Notes under the pieces: generated by a model | Databases searched by the model: none | What the model saw: only the letters and a program-made list of their open reading frames with translations | Told to the model about the DNA's origin: nothing | In this document: piece by piece, positions 22,530 to 34,560 of the stretch | How the letters are laid out: each line of letters begins with the position of its first letter | Position numbering within the stretch: position 1 is the first letter of the stretch | Made by a program: the position numbers and the translations under genes | Assembly: GCF_003597395.2 (NCBI RefSeq) | Contig: NC_133770.1 | Span: 94,784,206 to 94,848,205, forward strand | Source: Chelonoidis abingdonii | Taxonomy: Eukaryota; Chordata; Testudines; Testudinidae | DNA: 64,000 bases | Reading direction: 5' to 3'

Positions 22530-25500
22530 ACATTCTTATCTGCTTCTTGACTTAACCAGTTCTCAGACACCCCAGTTTATAGTACAGCATATTGTTGTGA
22601 GGAATGCCATGCATTTTATATAAAACAATCACTGTGCTTTAAAATTAAAATGATTTCTTTTATTACTCTTTTTTCAGTCTATTATTCTAATATTTCAACA
22701 AAATCTGCTTCCCAACAGGTTCTCTACAAGTAGTAATTTTATATTCTCTACCTGTTAACAGCTTTCCATTTATTATTTAATACATGTTTACAGTTTTGTA
22801 TATTAGTATTCATATAGCACTGTAGATATGCTTTATGCAATATTATGTGCTTTATAAATAATCATAACTATTTGTATAGTAACAAGCATATATAGAGAGC
22901 ACTTCACAAACACTTAGAAAGACAAAGCCCCTACACTAAGGAGCTTGAAATCTAAGTCAGAAAAATACAATTCAAAAGGCACAAGATCAAGTGCAAGAAT
23001 GAGTCATTATAGTGCCTGAGTGGAAGTCACTGTGGAAGATCAAGCAAAGAGGTGAGGTTTACGGAGGTGGACGGTTGATACATAGAATAAGGGAGACAGT
23101 GCCAAGCATGTAGGATGGTGTGAAAAAAGGTATAAAGTTAAGAGCAGAATGAGACAATGGAAGCGCAAAGAAGAGAAAATTGAATGGAGCATGGGCTGGT
23201 GAGGGAAAGAAAATGTGATTAGTTCTCATTCTTACTTGCACAAGTGCACTAAACATTGCTAGTGGTTATGAACATCTCTTCTTAGACAATTGTTTTCCTA
23301 CCCAACACATGTATCTACAAATTACTTACTATAGCACCAGTGTTTGTATGGGTTCAGATCTTCTGATAGCCCAAGGTTGGAGTTGGGGTGATGTCTGGTA
23401 AGCATGCAGATTCTTTTATTGTTTTAATATGCTTTCTCTATTATACTGTCACCTTAACAATAAAGATGTTTTCTTATAAAGAGTTCTGTGGTAACATATA
23501 ACTGCAGGCAATTACACTGTTCAGAGCCTCTGGAGAGAAAGCAAAGTACAGATGCTGGCCTTTTAGGTAGTCTGGCTTGTGGGGACATCACAGTGTAGGC
23601 AGGAAACTGTGCAGCCTGGAAAAACCCCAATCAAAAGAGAGCGACAGAGAGAAATGTGGTTATCTCCCCAAGAGAAGTGATGGCTGAGAAGCTGGGAACC
23701 TCGAGTGGGTTCCCTTGATGTACCACAGAGGGGATATACAGGTGCAGTTGCCATGAACTGTGACACCTATAATCCTGATCTAGTAGTAACAATTGATACC
23801 CACAAATTCTGTCAGCTCCTCCTCACACTCAGTATTAGCCATTCTTCTTACTGGGCTTGACCTTATTAGCCACTTCTAAGATCTTTGCTCCTTGTTATTT
23901 ACCATATGCAAGATTTATAAAATAACTGCTAACTACCATTGGCCCTCTCCTCCTTCCAAGTTTTACAATCTCTTCTTCTTCTTCCATGCTATAACCCAAC
24001 TACTCCTCAAAGCCAATTGGCAAGGAGATTACAGGAATGTCCTGATTCTGGTATGAACATTCTGGCTCAGCAATGAATGTCACATGAGGTCTTAAATCAA
24101 AGCTAGGTCACACTGGTCATTAAAACCATTGTGAAATGTACATACAAATACTATGGGAGGAGTTGTGTATATAAACAGAAAATATGTTTTAAAGTCTGTA
24201 TCAAGCACAGAGTTGGCAAACTGGTTTTCTGTCAGACAAGGGATGTTTATTCACCAGTCTCTGCTGCAATGTAAATTAAGTATTATCTCATTCACAATGG
24301 GTCTTTCATCACTCATCTAAGATGAACGCAGATGAAGGCTTGTAAGAATTTCAGCAAGGAATAAACAGGTATAGAAACACAGCAGAGAAAGAAAACCTTA
24401 TTTTGAGATCCATTTCAAAGGGTTTCTGGACTGTATCTGAGAAACAAAGAAGGCACCCCATTATCTGGCACAATAGGAAGTAAATGGCCAGTGTGTTTAC
24501 AGCCATGAAAATGGGATCACAACCAGCCATGGTTGAAGATTCTACAAAAGGCTTTGGATGAGACAACAGGTTAATCTCCTGCCTAAAGAAATTTGTTTAG
24601 TCTCCAGAAAGTATGTTATGATTTTGTTTTATATATTTTTGTTTCCATTCTTACGCACCATCTTTTGAATCTCTGGTAATAAACTTATCCTTGTTTCACT
24701 ATAAATATATCTAAGTGCTGTGATATTAAGCAAGATATTGATCCTATGTTGAATCATGGAAGCTGGTGTGTACACTGTTTCCTTGGGGACAGCTGATCTG
24801 TTATTTCTGTGAGTGTTCAGTGGATAAGGGGCTGGACACTGCAGGGGAACATTTCAAAGGGACTCAAAGGTACCTCTGTTGTTAACCTGAAAGGCAAACG
24901 AGCATGTTCCCTAATTGAGCAGGGATGTAACATTGCAATGTTAAGTAGGATGATGTTAAATGAGGAGTTACTGTATAAGACTGATCAGTATTTTGAGGAA
25001 CCAAGTAGTAGACATGAGTAAGATAAACTGAAACACAAGAACATGTAAGCTGAGGCCTGCAAGACTTTAGCATAGCTATTTTGGGCCTTGGCAACAAGAA
25101 ATAATGGCATAAATCAGTGACCGAGAAATAACCTGAAAGATTATGGGAAAAGAGGTCCAAATGGTAATATTGTGAAAGTATAGCTGGGAAGATTACATTT
25201 AAATTATAAAATGCTGTGACAGTAAATATTGTCTCCAACATGTGCCTTAATCACAAGATAAAGGTGGTATGTCAATATTAATGAAAACCTACACAGCCTA
25301 TAGAATTCGGGGTCCCTTGTGTTTCTAGGGGACACAGACCAATAAGATACTTTCATGTACATGCACAGAATGTAGGTATATACAGATTCACAGTATAAAA
25401 AAAGGGTACCTATAGCAGGAAAATTGAGCTTCCTATGGGAAACTCCAGCAGGAATCTCTCCAATATGGATTATCAATCTATGAGAAGGCCAACAGACTCC

Positions 25501-25770
25501 ATGGTCACCTAGGAGGATGTGAGTATGTCTGTAGTACATGGTGCTTACCTTTAGGAATTGTATATGCTGTGACATTTATAACTTTGTTGGTAACCTTAGT
25601 AAAACTGCTAAGAGATAGATGCTCTTGTAATTGCATGTGTTTTTTGTCTATGGTTTCATGTGTTCCAATGGGTTCTAGATCCAGAACAAACAGAGATAAC
25701 TCTATTGAACTTGAGACTGTAGCCACCAGAGCTGAATCCATGGGAGTATAATTAACATTACATAGAATAA
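22530..25770. other. Mostly unassigned; old SINE-tail and possible LTR-like stretch
   Basis: 22800-22975 carries a degraded SINE/CR1-like tail (CACTTCACAAACACTTAG, then GAGCTTGAAATCTAAG). 24000-24850 contains TGGTAATAAACTTATCC and neighbouring words reminiscent of a turtle retroelement LTR or internal region, but no termini or duplication could be placed. No gene recognised. Confidence 0.4.
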
Positions 25771-25774
25771 GAGG

Positions 25775-25870
25775 CTACACCTCTGGGGCACCTGGCATTG
25801 GCCATATCGGAAGACAGGATATTGGGCTAGATGGACGTTTGGTCTGACCTAGTATCATGCTGGTAGGACA
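25775..25870 (+). mobile_element. CR1 LINE 3-prime end fragment
   Basis: Contains CTGGGGCACCTGGCATTGGC, then GACAGGATATTGGGCTAGAT and GGTCTGACCTAGTAT. These words occur in order in the 3-prime untranslated end of bird and turtle CR1 elements. It is 5-prime truncated, as most CR1 copies are. Confidence 0.75.
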
Positions 25871-26780
25871 ATACTGCTCCATCCTCAATGGGATTGAATT
25901 CCATAGGTCTTTTCTGTGGAGGAACAACTGGTTAGGATAAATCTAACAGAGGATATATCTATCAGTCAACATGTCACTCCCATTGAGGGAAGGCCTATGT
26001 AAAAAGTATGTGTCTTGCACTAAAAGAGTCAAGGAATAACGTGAACCTGTCTTCTGCAGTAAGGGGTTCCATAGCCATATGCTCTTCACCAAAAATGATT
26101 TGTCCTCAGCTCATGTGAGCTTCCTCCTGGATACTGCCAACCTCCTTTGATTCTTGGAGTGCAGTAGAGGGAAATGCAGTACCTAATTCAAGCTGTGAAA
26201 AGGAGGATCATGATCCTAGTTTAGATCAGGAGCTGAATGGGGAGATGCTGCAGTGTAAGGAGCAATGTTGTGATACACTTCTGCTTGCCTGTTCACATAG
26301 CAGATGAGCAGCTGTTTACTGGAGCAACTTCTACAATCAGTCCTAAGTGTAAAGCATTTTAGCACTCTATCACAGAAATAAAGGCATGAATCACTGTGTG
26401 CAGTTCTGCATCCAAGAGGAGCAGGTGAAATCTTCTGGCTAGATTAAGATGGAAAAGGGTAACTGGCAACTACTGTAACATGGGTATCTAGGCACACGGC
26501 TGAATCAAGTGTATGTGAAGACTGCACATACCTTAACAATTGATGGATGGAGGGACTAGTCATGATTTCTGATAGATTTCCTAAACATTTCCTCTTGCTT
26601 ATCAGAGTTATCTACACCTCACTAAGATTCAGCCTGAGCTGGCTATTTTTTATTCAGATGTTCATTATTCCCAGACATTGAGGTAGCTGGGGGACTGTGT
26701 TGTCTGGTACAGATGATAAGGATTCTCATATCTGTGTGTTATTGAAATTTGAGCCCATATCACCACATGAAATCCCCTAG
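25871..26780. other. Unassigned spacer
   Basis: Nothing recognised. Confidence 0.5.
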
Positions 26781-26785
26781 AGCAA

Positions 26786-26885
26786 AGACTCTGAACGGCC
26801 GGTTGTGGACCAGCGCCAGTCCCTGAGATCTCCCTGACACAGTTTAGGTAGGCATAAAGCTGGTCCCTGGTATCAGAAAGGCTGA
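26786..26885. mobile_element. Possible short hAT MITE
   Basis: The termini resemble CAAAGACTCTGAAC and, reverse-complemented, CAATGTTTCTCAGCC. The candidate 8-bp duplication matches at only 5 positions, so the call is weak. Confidence 0.3.
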
Positions 26886-26984
26886 GAAACATTGTGCTAC
26901 AGGACTACAGCAGATACAGAAATATAGAGTGGGAGACAAAGCTGTTGATGATGTGAAGTAGCTGTCCATTATGACTACAGCTAC

Positions 26985-27625
26985 ATTTTAGTCATGGGTA
27001 TTTTTAGTAAAAGTCATGGACTGGTCACGGGCGGTAAATAGAAGTTCATGGCCTGTGACCTGTCCATGACTTTCACTATATACCCCTGACTAAAACTTGG
27101 GGGTGGGGGCCTCAGGAGGATGGCCCTAGGGGCACAAAGGGTGGTGGAGGCCCAGTCTGGGGTGGGGGGTGTCACGAGTGCTTGGAGGGGGGTGGGTATT
27201 GGTGGGGCTGGGACAGGCTCCCTACCCGGCTCCCGGGAAGCAGCGACCCCAGCTCCTAGCTCCACATGCTGCCTCCGCTCCGCACCAAGCCCCAGTTCTG
27301 CAGCTCCTATTGGCTAGGAACCATGGTACCTGTGGCAGAGGCAGCACGTGGAGCCAGGAGATGAGGGAGATGAGTTCCTGTCACCCTTCTTGGGAGCCAC
27401 CCCCACCCCAGGTAAGCACCACCCCACACCCCAACATCCAGCCCCCCCACGCTCAAACTTCTGCTCCTGGGGGATGGCAGGGTGAGACTGCCCCAGCAGA
27501 GGCTGGCTGCTCAGGCAGCCCCCAGACCAGGTGCACCACCCACTGGAGAGGTCAAAGAGGTCATGGAAAGTCACTGAAGCCATAACTTTCATGACCTCCA
27601 AGACAAACACGGAACCTTAAATATG
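26985..27625. repeat. Interspersed repeat with inverted GTCATGGA-type ends
   Basis: The left part has repeated GTCATGG, GGTCACGGGC and CCTGTGACCTGTCCATGAC words; the right part has GAGGTCATGGAAAGTCAC and TTTCATGACCTCC. The middle is GC-rich (27100-27540) and gives artefactual frames. It resembles a recurrent turtle repeat, but no class or target duplication could be established. Confidence 0.5.
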
Positions 27626-27666
27626 ACCCCCTGATATGTCTAAAAGGAATGTATGAAGTTATCATC

Positions 27667-28561
27667 TGTCATAAACAGATAGCTAAGGGTTAATGTTTCT
27701 TTTACCTGTAAAGGGTTAACAAAGGGAACCAAACACTTGACAAGAGGACCAATCAGGAAACTGGATTTTTCAAAGCTTAAGGGAGGGAATTTGTGGGGGT
27801 TTCTTGGTCTGTGTCTTTGTCTGGCTCTCAGCTATGAGAGGGGATTTTTTCTTTCTTTCTATCTTCAAGCTTCTAATCTTCAGTTTCAAAGTTGTAAGTA
27901 AAAGGTAGAAAAACAATAGGCTGTTATTGGTTTTTTTTTGTATTTAGATGGGTATTGCCTGGAATGTTAAATTGTATATCGCTTTTGAATAAGGCTGTTT
28001 ATCATATTTTTCTTTTAAGTAATAGCCCTGGTAATTGTCAAATTATGCAGAGATCATATGTTCATGTGGTATTTTCTTCTTTTATTAAAGCTTTCTTTTA
28101 AGACTTGTTTGAGTTTTCTCTCCGGTAGGCTAAGTGACGAAGGGAGGAATGCCTCTTTGTGCTTAGATTAGAGGGTAAAGTCCTACAGCACAGGGAATTT
28201 GTGGAAGGGGAAGAGAGATAGAATCATTCTGTTCTTGTATTTGGGTTGTCTCTTGTGTGAATAGAGGAGACATGCTTCTTGGTATTGGGATGTAAAGAGA
28301 ATTGCATCAGTAACTCTCAGGTTAGCAGAGAGGAGAGTCTGGGTGGGAGAAGAGGGGAAGGGAAGTGGTTATTCCCTTGTGGTAAGATCAGGGCTTCTGA
28401 GTCTTGGGGTTCCCCAGGGAAGGTTTGGGGAGACAGAGGGAGCAAAACCTGGAATTTTGGTGTAGAAGCGAGATCAAATCTGAGCTGGTAATTAAGTTAT
28501 AGGGGTTATGCTAGCTTCTCAGGTTTGAAAGCTAAGGTCAATCGGAGTAGGAAGCTAGACA
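27667..28561 (+). mobile_element. Left LTR of the chimeric element
   Basis: 895 bp from TGTCATAA to GCTAGACA. The end was placed by comparison with the solo LTR ending at 48153 (shared GAGATCA, AGCTGG.AATTAAG and GCTAAGGTC words). TGGTGGAGCGAGTGG follows immediately from 28562, where a tRNA primer-binding site is expected; the tRNA is not identified. Confidence 0.7.
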
Positions 28562-28955
28562 TGGTGGAGCGAGTGGAAAAATAAGACAGAAGCCAGTAGG
28601 AGTATTATATTTTTCTTTTCTCTGCTAGGGGCTTTTAGCGAGAGGAAGGGTTTGGTTTTAAAAGGAGCCAGAGAAAATATTTTTTTTTCTGTTTCTCTCA
28701 GTATGCTCAGGTGTTGCATATAAGCAAGGCATTAAGTTGACATTAAGGTCTTTTGTTAAAACAATAGAATTCCGATTGGGAATCAGTACCAGCAAACAAC
28801 ACAGGTAAATAAACTGGTTTTCAGTTAATTTGCATGTAAAAGAGTAGCAAGAAGAAGAACGGGCTGTGATAGGCACTGTTGCCAGGAGACACAGAGCCGA
28901 AGTTCAGACAATAACCACCAGAGGGCACCCCAACACAAGAAAGCAGGAACCAGGA

Positions 28956-29063
28956 TGTCACGAAAACCAGAAGCAGTACAGCTGGAAGCAATGGACAAAC
29001 AGATAGAACTTCTAAAAACACAAATGGCCAGAGATGAGGCCACTCACAAACAGAAGATTTAGA
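28956..29063 (+). pseudogene. Truncated gag-like start
   Basis: The frame opens with MSRKPEAVQLEAMDKQIELL and stops after about 35 codons at TAG near 29061. It sits at the distance from the LTR expected for gag and has a charged helical start. It breaks off where the inverted LTR fragment begins. Assignment to gag is by position only; Gypsy-type origin is likely but unproven. Confidence 0.4.
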
Positions 29064-29079
29064 AAGGCTGGAGACAGAA

Positions 29080-29251
29080 CCTCTCATAGCTGAGAGAGCA
29101 ACAAAACAGACAAAGAAACCCCCACAAATTTCCTCCCTTAAACTTTGAAAAATCTGGTTTCCTGATTGGTCCTCTTGTCAGGTGTTTGGTTCCCTCTGTT
29201 AACCCTTTACAGGTAAAAGAAACATTAACCCTTAGCTATCTGTTTATGACA
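29080..29251 (-). mobile_element. Inverted LTR start fragment
   Basis: Reverse complement of the first ~170-190 bp of the left LTR, with roughly a dozen differences over the aligned stretch by eye. Homology ends near CCTCTCATAGCTGAGAG. Confidence 0.85.
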
Positions 29252-29256
29252 TCATC

Positions 29257-30436
29257 ATAGAGTGATTCTATTGATACTACTTAGAGGAGAAGATAGCAAC
29301 TCATGGTCAACTGTCTCAAAAGCTACAGACATATCTAGCAGAATCAGGATGGATGTTTGTTTACTGTTGAATAGGTTTGATGAGATCATCCACTAGTTCA
29401 TCTAGTGCTGTTTATATACACCACACAGTGATCCAAAGCCCAACTCGGACGGACTCCGGATAATGGTGAAAGTCTAAAGACAAGTGTTGCTGGAGCTAGT
29501 TAGCTACTATATTTTGAATACTCTGAAAAATATCAGAGAAATTCTTGGGGGTCCATTAATGTTTTATTGAGTATCATCTAGACTATCTCTGTGGGAAGCA
29601 AGGATGCTGCTGCTTTTTTATTCCATGACTATTTTACTACTACTCCTCATATACTAGTAGTTATTTTGCTGCTTTATATTTCTTCCTTCTTTTCATAAGG
29701 ATCTCATGTTAAGTTTAAATTCCTGGATTTCCCATTCTGCTATGTTTCTCTTCCAAAAAGCACTATCCATGGATAGATTAAAAAAACAGCTAAAAGCACA
29801 TCATCACACAATAAGCATGTTAAACACAGCTGAGTAAAGCTAAGCAGGTTGCAAATTCAGAGAGGGAAATAAAATATGCAGTAAACCCTGAAGAATGAGA
29901 ACAAAAGACATCAGTAGGACAAATGCAGTGAGAAGAGCAAAATAAACATTCAAAATACAACCTACAAGAAAAGTAAACATGCACTAAATATAATCAGAAA
30001 GAAAATGTCAGACTGTGGCCATCCACACTTAATGAAAACACATGAGACAAATCAACATGTGCAAAATGCAGTTTTAAAAGTTACTTAAACTTTTTATCTC
30101 CAGAATCATCTTTTTTTTTATCTCCAGAATCATCTTTCAGAATAGAATTTTCTTCTTCTCATTTGCAATCTCAATTTAAAAGCCATTACACTCAGCTTTG
30201 CCGATCAGATCAACACTTACCTTGAAGTTTGTTTTAACATTTTCTCTGCTGAGGTAATGTACATTCTTACCAGGGCTAATTGGAAAGAGAAAGTTGTAAA
30301 CCACATAAATGTCTTAATATCATTTACGCCTGCAACTCAGAGCGGTAAAAACTGCACACAGTAAATAAGCAATAGTTAATACAGTGAAAAGATTGCTGAC
30401 CAAAATATAGCATCCAATATACTGATCATGTGTATA
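29257..30436. other. Unassigned AT-rich spacer with a local duplication
   Basis: Nothing recognised apart from a 22-bp sequence duplicated at 30091-30112 and 30116-30137 (TTTTTATCTCCAGAATCATC is its core). Confidence 0.5.
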
Positions 30437-30441
30437 TATAT

Positions 30442-31157
30442 TGTGATAGACCCAGGCCAGTTGGGTACAGCAGAATAGCAGGAGGCAGATATACTGGCCA
30501 CTGTTTCCTGACTGACTAGAGCAGGGGCTGCTCCAGGCTAATGAGAACACCTGACTCCAATTAACCTGTGAAGAGTCAGGTGAGGCCATTCAGTTAATGT
30601 GACCATCTGACTCTAATTAAGGCCCCTCTGATAAAATAAAAAGGGCTTACTCCAGTCAGGCAGGGGAGAGTCAGAGGAGAGGAAGTGTGGCTGAAGGGCT
30701 GGTTAATGAAGACACCCTCAAACCATCGGTAAGGGAGCCCTAAGGTAAGGGTGAAGAAGGGAGAAGCAGGAGAGCTGTGGGGAAGCAACTCTGGCAGTGA
30801 AAGGTTGGCTGCCAACAGCTGCTACCATTAGGGTCCCTGGGCTGGAACCCGGAGTAGAGGGCGGGCCCGGGTTCCCCCCAACCCACCGCTACAGGAACAT
30901 CTTCTGGGAGGGGAAGTCAGGCCCCTGTCAGGACAGGAGGCTAAACTGTTCTGAAATAAGCCCCCAGAGACAACAGAGACTGTGGGAGTTCTCTCACTAA
31001 CCTCCTTGCTGGCCTAAGATGAAAAGGGCTCAGTAGACTGTAACCCTGGCCCTAGAGAGAGAAGGGTTACGTGGAGGGTCACAGTGAGCCACTGAGGCTA
31101 ACATAAACCGCCTAGAAGCACAGGACCCATGGGGGCAAGGTCAGAACTCTGCCACTC
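30442..31157 (+). mobile_element. Gypsy-like solo LTR
   Basis: Begins TGTGATAGACCCAGGCCAG and contains CTGGGCTGGAACCCGGAGTA and GGGCGGGCCCGGGTTCCC, words typical of a high-copy turtle LTR. A TATAAAA-like signal (GATAAAATAAAAAGGG) lies near 30630-30650. The right end (about GCCACT) is eroded and abuts a TA microsatellite, so the possible TATAT duplication is weak evidence. No internal region is present. Confidence 0.65.
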
Positions 31158-32050
31158 TATATATATAGAGAGAGAGCGCAACAGGCATTTTAAAAGTGAA
31201 CTGTAACACTTTTGTTATAATAAACTAAGATCTCAAATGAGTAACAGAGTACATTTCAAAGAAGTTTAATTATAGTTTGTATCATTTTATATCCACTACT
31301 GATTTGAGATCTTAATTTTTTGTAAATTTTATGAAGAATTATCACTTGGTTCCTTACTCCACAGGCCAATGAGTTCCTTACTGCACAGGCCTTGCATAGA
31401 AGCAATTGCTCAGCCTATGGGGACAGGGGCAGCGGACAGAACATTAGCACCACACATCCATATCCAGAAACTTACTGTGACTGACTGAAGGCACAGCAAA
31501 GACTGTCTATAATGCTGACAACTTCTCCACTGTCTCCTTCTGGCCAACCTAAAATCTCTGCCTGTCTCTCTGATATCTCCTTATGGATGTCTAGCCATCG
31601 GCTCAAACTCAGCATGGGCTAGAGCAGAGCTTTTAATCTTTCCCCACAACCCAAGCCCTCCCTCCAATCTCCTTTCTTGATTACTGCACACAACGCCACC
31701 ATCTTGCCAATCACTCACGCCTGTGCACCAGGCACCATGTTTGACTTGGACCTCTCTCTAGGTGTCAGCCCCGGGCAGTGGTGGGCTCAGGCTTCAGCCC
31801 CATGCCGCAGGGACCAGGTTTCCGTAATGTATTGTTTATTACCTACAAGCTGCCCATGACTTTCTTTAAAAATACCAATGACAAAGTCTTAACTTTACTC
31901 ATCACTGTGACCATGTTACCCTTTTCTATGCATCCCTCTTCTCTCTTGCATCAAACATAAACTGCTTATCTTCATTTTCAAGGCTCTTCACAGCCTATCC
32001 CCACCCAACCATCTCTCATTCACTACTGAGATATTGGCTCCCACCTACAA
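31158..32050. other. Unassigned; possible old retroposon sequence
   Basis: 31500-32045 has words such as CTTCATTTTCAAGGCTCTTC and CAGCCTATCCCCACCC that recur in old reptilian interspersed repeats, but no family could be named. A small direct repeat (GTTCCTTACT.CACAGGCC) occurs at about 31349-31393. No gene recognised. Confidence 0.4.
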
Positions 32051-32079
32051 TTGGCCAATGATACCAGTCTCCATTCCCC

Positions 32080-32290
32080 TGGCTGCGACAGGTTTGGGCC
32101 TGGGCTAGGGCTGGGTCAGGACTGGAGCATCTCTCCCCCCGGCTGCGGCAGGGCTGGGCTGGGTCAGGGTCAGGACACCTGTCCCCCACCCATGGCAGGT
32201 TCGGGGACGGGTTGGGTGGGGCCGCAGCAGGCTTAGGGCTGGGCTGGGTCGGGGCGCCTGTCCCACAGCCACAGCAGGAGGGCCAGGGGA
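32080..32290. repeat. GC-rich minisatellite (about 3 units)
   Basis: Units of about 60 bp share GGGCTGGGTC, GGGGC/GGACACCTGTCCC and CATGGCAGG/GCAGCAGG words. It borders the Tigger element. Confidence 0.55.
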
Positions 32291-32401
32291 GAGGCTATGC
32301 AGCTTAGAAGGAACTTAGCCTACCACGCTGACCAATATTGTCTGATGGCTTCCTTGTGCTCCCTCACCTGCCTGTTTCCATCTGCTGTCTCTTGTCTTAT
32401 A

Positions 32402-34560
32402 CAGGGGAACCCCTGTATACACTGGGGTTGTGTTCTTGAAAAGGGTGATGGATACCGAAACAACGTATACCGGGGAATTTTTCCCCATAAGAAATAATGG
32501 AATAAAGGGGGATGTGTTCACAGCTTCACCACACTTGCCAGTGTTTCACCTAAACAGTGTACCTTTTTATCAAGACAGATTATATAGTACACATTTTACA
32601 CATAAAACATTGAATAAAATAATATAGAACCCTACTAACACATAGAACATTTTAAAAAAGTAAATACAGTACAGTAATACAGTATAAAACAGTGTCAATT
32701 ATGCTAAACTTAGATGGGGAGGCAGTTAGGTTTTCCTGGGCTGGCTTTTCTGTAGCTGGCTTTTTGGTTGCAGAAGTCTTAAAAAAGATTCTGCTCTCCT
32801 GCATGAATCTCTGAACGATAGATCTTCCTGTAGCAAGCCACTTCATTATTGAGAGCCCTGGAGACTTTTGCAGACCGTTCATGGAAAGGATCACCGCTCT
32901 GTATGATTTCTATCATCTCATCCAGCAATCCAAAGAAACAGGAGAGATTCTTTGTCATCAGGGTCCTGGCTTCCTGCCCTACATCATCATCGCCCTTGTT
33001 TTCTTCACATATCCGTTGTTGTTCCAGCTCAATCAGTTCCTCATTTGTCAGTTGCTCAGCGTGAGACTCCAACAACTCCTATACATCATCCTCCTCCACT
33101 GCCTCGAAGCTGACATCCTTTGCCAGCTTGACAATTTCTTGCTCAAGAGCAGGAATGGTATCAAATCCCGTGAAGCTGTGGACAGCATATGGCCATGCAT
33201 GGTGCCAAACAGAGTTCATACTTTGCAAAGTGACCTCTTCCAACTATGCGTCAATGTTTTCCAAGCTGTACAAGATGTTGTAGGACTTCCAAAACTCCTT
33301 TACACTGGGCTTGACCTTCACCTGCCATCTCCTTAATCAGCATGGAGAAAGTCCTCTATAGGTAATAAGCCTTGAATGTGGCCATTACACCCTGGTCCAT
33401 AGGCTGCAGCAACAATATGGTGTTGGGTGGCAAAAATAGGACCTTGACATTCAGGCAGAGGGCTTTGAGATCAAGTTAGTGAGCACTTGTGTTATCTAGC
33501 AGAAGGAGAATCTTAAAGGCCAAATTTTCCTTCTGACAGTAAGCCTTAAATTCAGGGACAGCATGGTCTACAAACCACTCACGGAAAATATTGCGTGTCA
33601 CCCAGGCCTTTCTGTTTGACTTCCAAATTACGGGGAGACAAGACTTGACGTAGCCTCTCACTGATCTTGGGTTTTCACTCTGGTAGACAAGCAAGGGCTT
33701 CAACTTGTATTCACCTTCTGCATTTCCCCCAAGCAGAAGGGTTAAGCAGTCTTTTTAGGCTTTGAATCCAGGAACAGTTTTCTCATTATGAGACATATAA
33801 GTCTTCGTTGGCGTCTTCCTCCAGTAAAGGCCTGTCTTGTAGATGTTAAAAAACTTATTGTGGAGAGTAGCCACCTTCCAAAACAATTGTGATTAGCTGT
33901 GTAGGAAACATTTCAGCTGCTTCTTCATCTGCACTAGCCACTTCTCCTGTGAATTTTACATTATGTAGATTGGCACTCTTCTGAAATCTGTGGAATCACC
34001 CATGACCAACACTGAAGGTTTCCTTTTCTGCTGTTGAGCCCTCTCCCTCTCTTTCCTTTAAATTGTTATACAGACTTTTGGCTTTCTCCTGAAACAAGCT
34101 TAAACTCACAGATGTTTTCTTTTCATGGAGGTCAGCAATCCAATGGGCCAGCAAACATTCCATCTTCTCCATTGTACTGCTTCTCTGTTTCGTTATCTTT
34201 ATTGATGACAATTTTCTAGCACTTCCAGTGCTTTCACGAATTCAGTCAGCACGCTTAAAAACTGAGTGCTGTCGAAGCAGCCAAACTGAGAATACAAGCA
34301 ACATTGGCTGCACGCTCACCTCTTTCAATATGCTTTATAACATCTAATTTCACTTCTAAAGTTACACTCTTACAGTGCCTCTTAGACACAGGCCCCTCTT
34401 AACACTTTGAACACATTTTGAACATTCAGTGTGCACATCATTGATCAGCAGTGAGTATTAAGACAAAGAATGCACTGATTGGGAAGCATGCAGCGTTCCC
34501 ATACTGTTTCCACTTACTAGGTGACACTTTTATAATAAAGTGGCTGAAAATCTGATGACT
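32402..34560 (-). mobile_element. Degraded Tigger (pogo-type Tc1/mariner) transposon
   Basis: The left terminus follows TA at 32400-32401 and starts CAGGGGAACCCCTGTATACA. The minus strand carries a broken Tigger transposase gene from about 34405 to 32780. I could not find the matching right terminus, so the right boundary is approximate. Tigger elements are cut-and-paste DNA transposons related to the JRK/TIGD gene family. Confidence 0.8.
32780..34405 (-). pseudogene. Tigger transposase (TIGD-like), multiply disrupted
   Basis: Pieces appear in the correct order on the minus strand. About 34405-34260: VTLEVKLDVIKHIERGERAA, a pogo-type DNA-binding helix-turn-helix. 34211-33996: MEKMECLLAHWIADLHEKK and AKSLYNNLKE, matching the CENP-B-type HTH. 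33703-33476: NPRSVRGYVKSCLPVIWKSN, then KAWVT, then FKILLLLDNTSAH, where DN..AH is the second catalytic aspartate motif of the DDE domain. 33075-32779: a C-terminal EEL.ELEQQR segment. Frameshifts and stops separate them. It is a transposon relic, not a domesticated host gene. Confidence 0.85.

Larger units (their letters stand above)
27667..29251 (+). mobile_element. LTR retroelement with two left (U3) ends in inverted orientation
   Basis: The unit starts TGTCATAAACAGATAG and ends with the reverse complement of the same start (CTATCTGTTTATGACA). A perfect 5-bp duplication TCATC flanks it (27662-27666 and 29252-29256). Inside, in order, are a complete plus LTR (27667-28561), a TGG-starting primer-binding-site position, a leader, the start of a gag-like frame, and about 170-190 bp of the LTR start on the minus strand. 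It integrated as one unit although it lacks a normal right LTR. Confidence 0.82.

Noticed and set aside
33476..33703. Host TIGD-family gene
   Set aside because: Frame is broken in several places and the piece sits next to a Tigger terminus, so it is a transposon relic.
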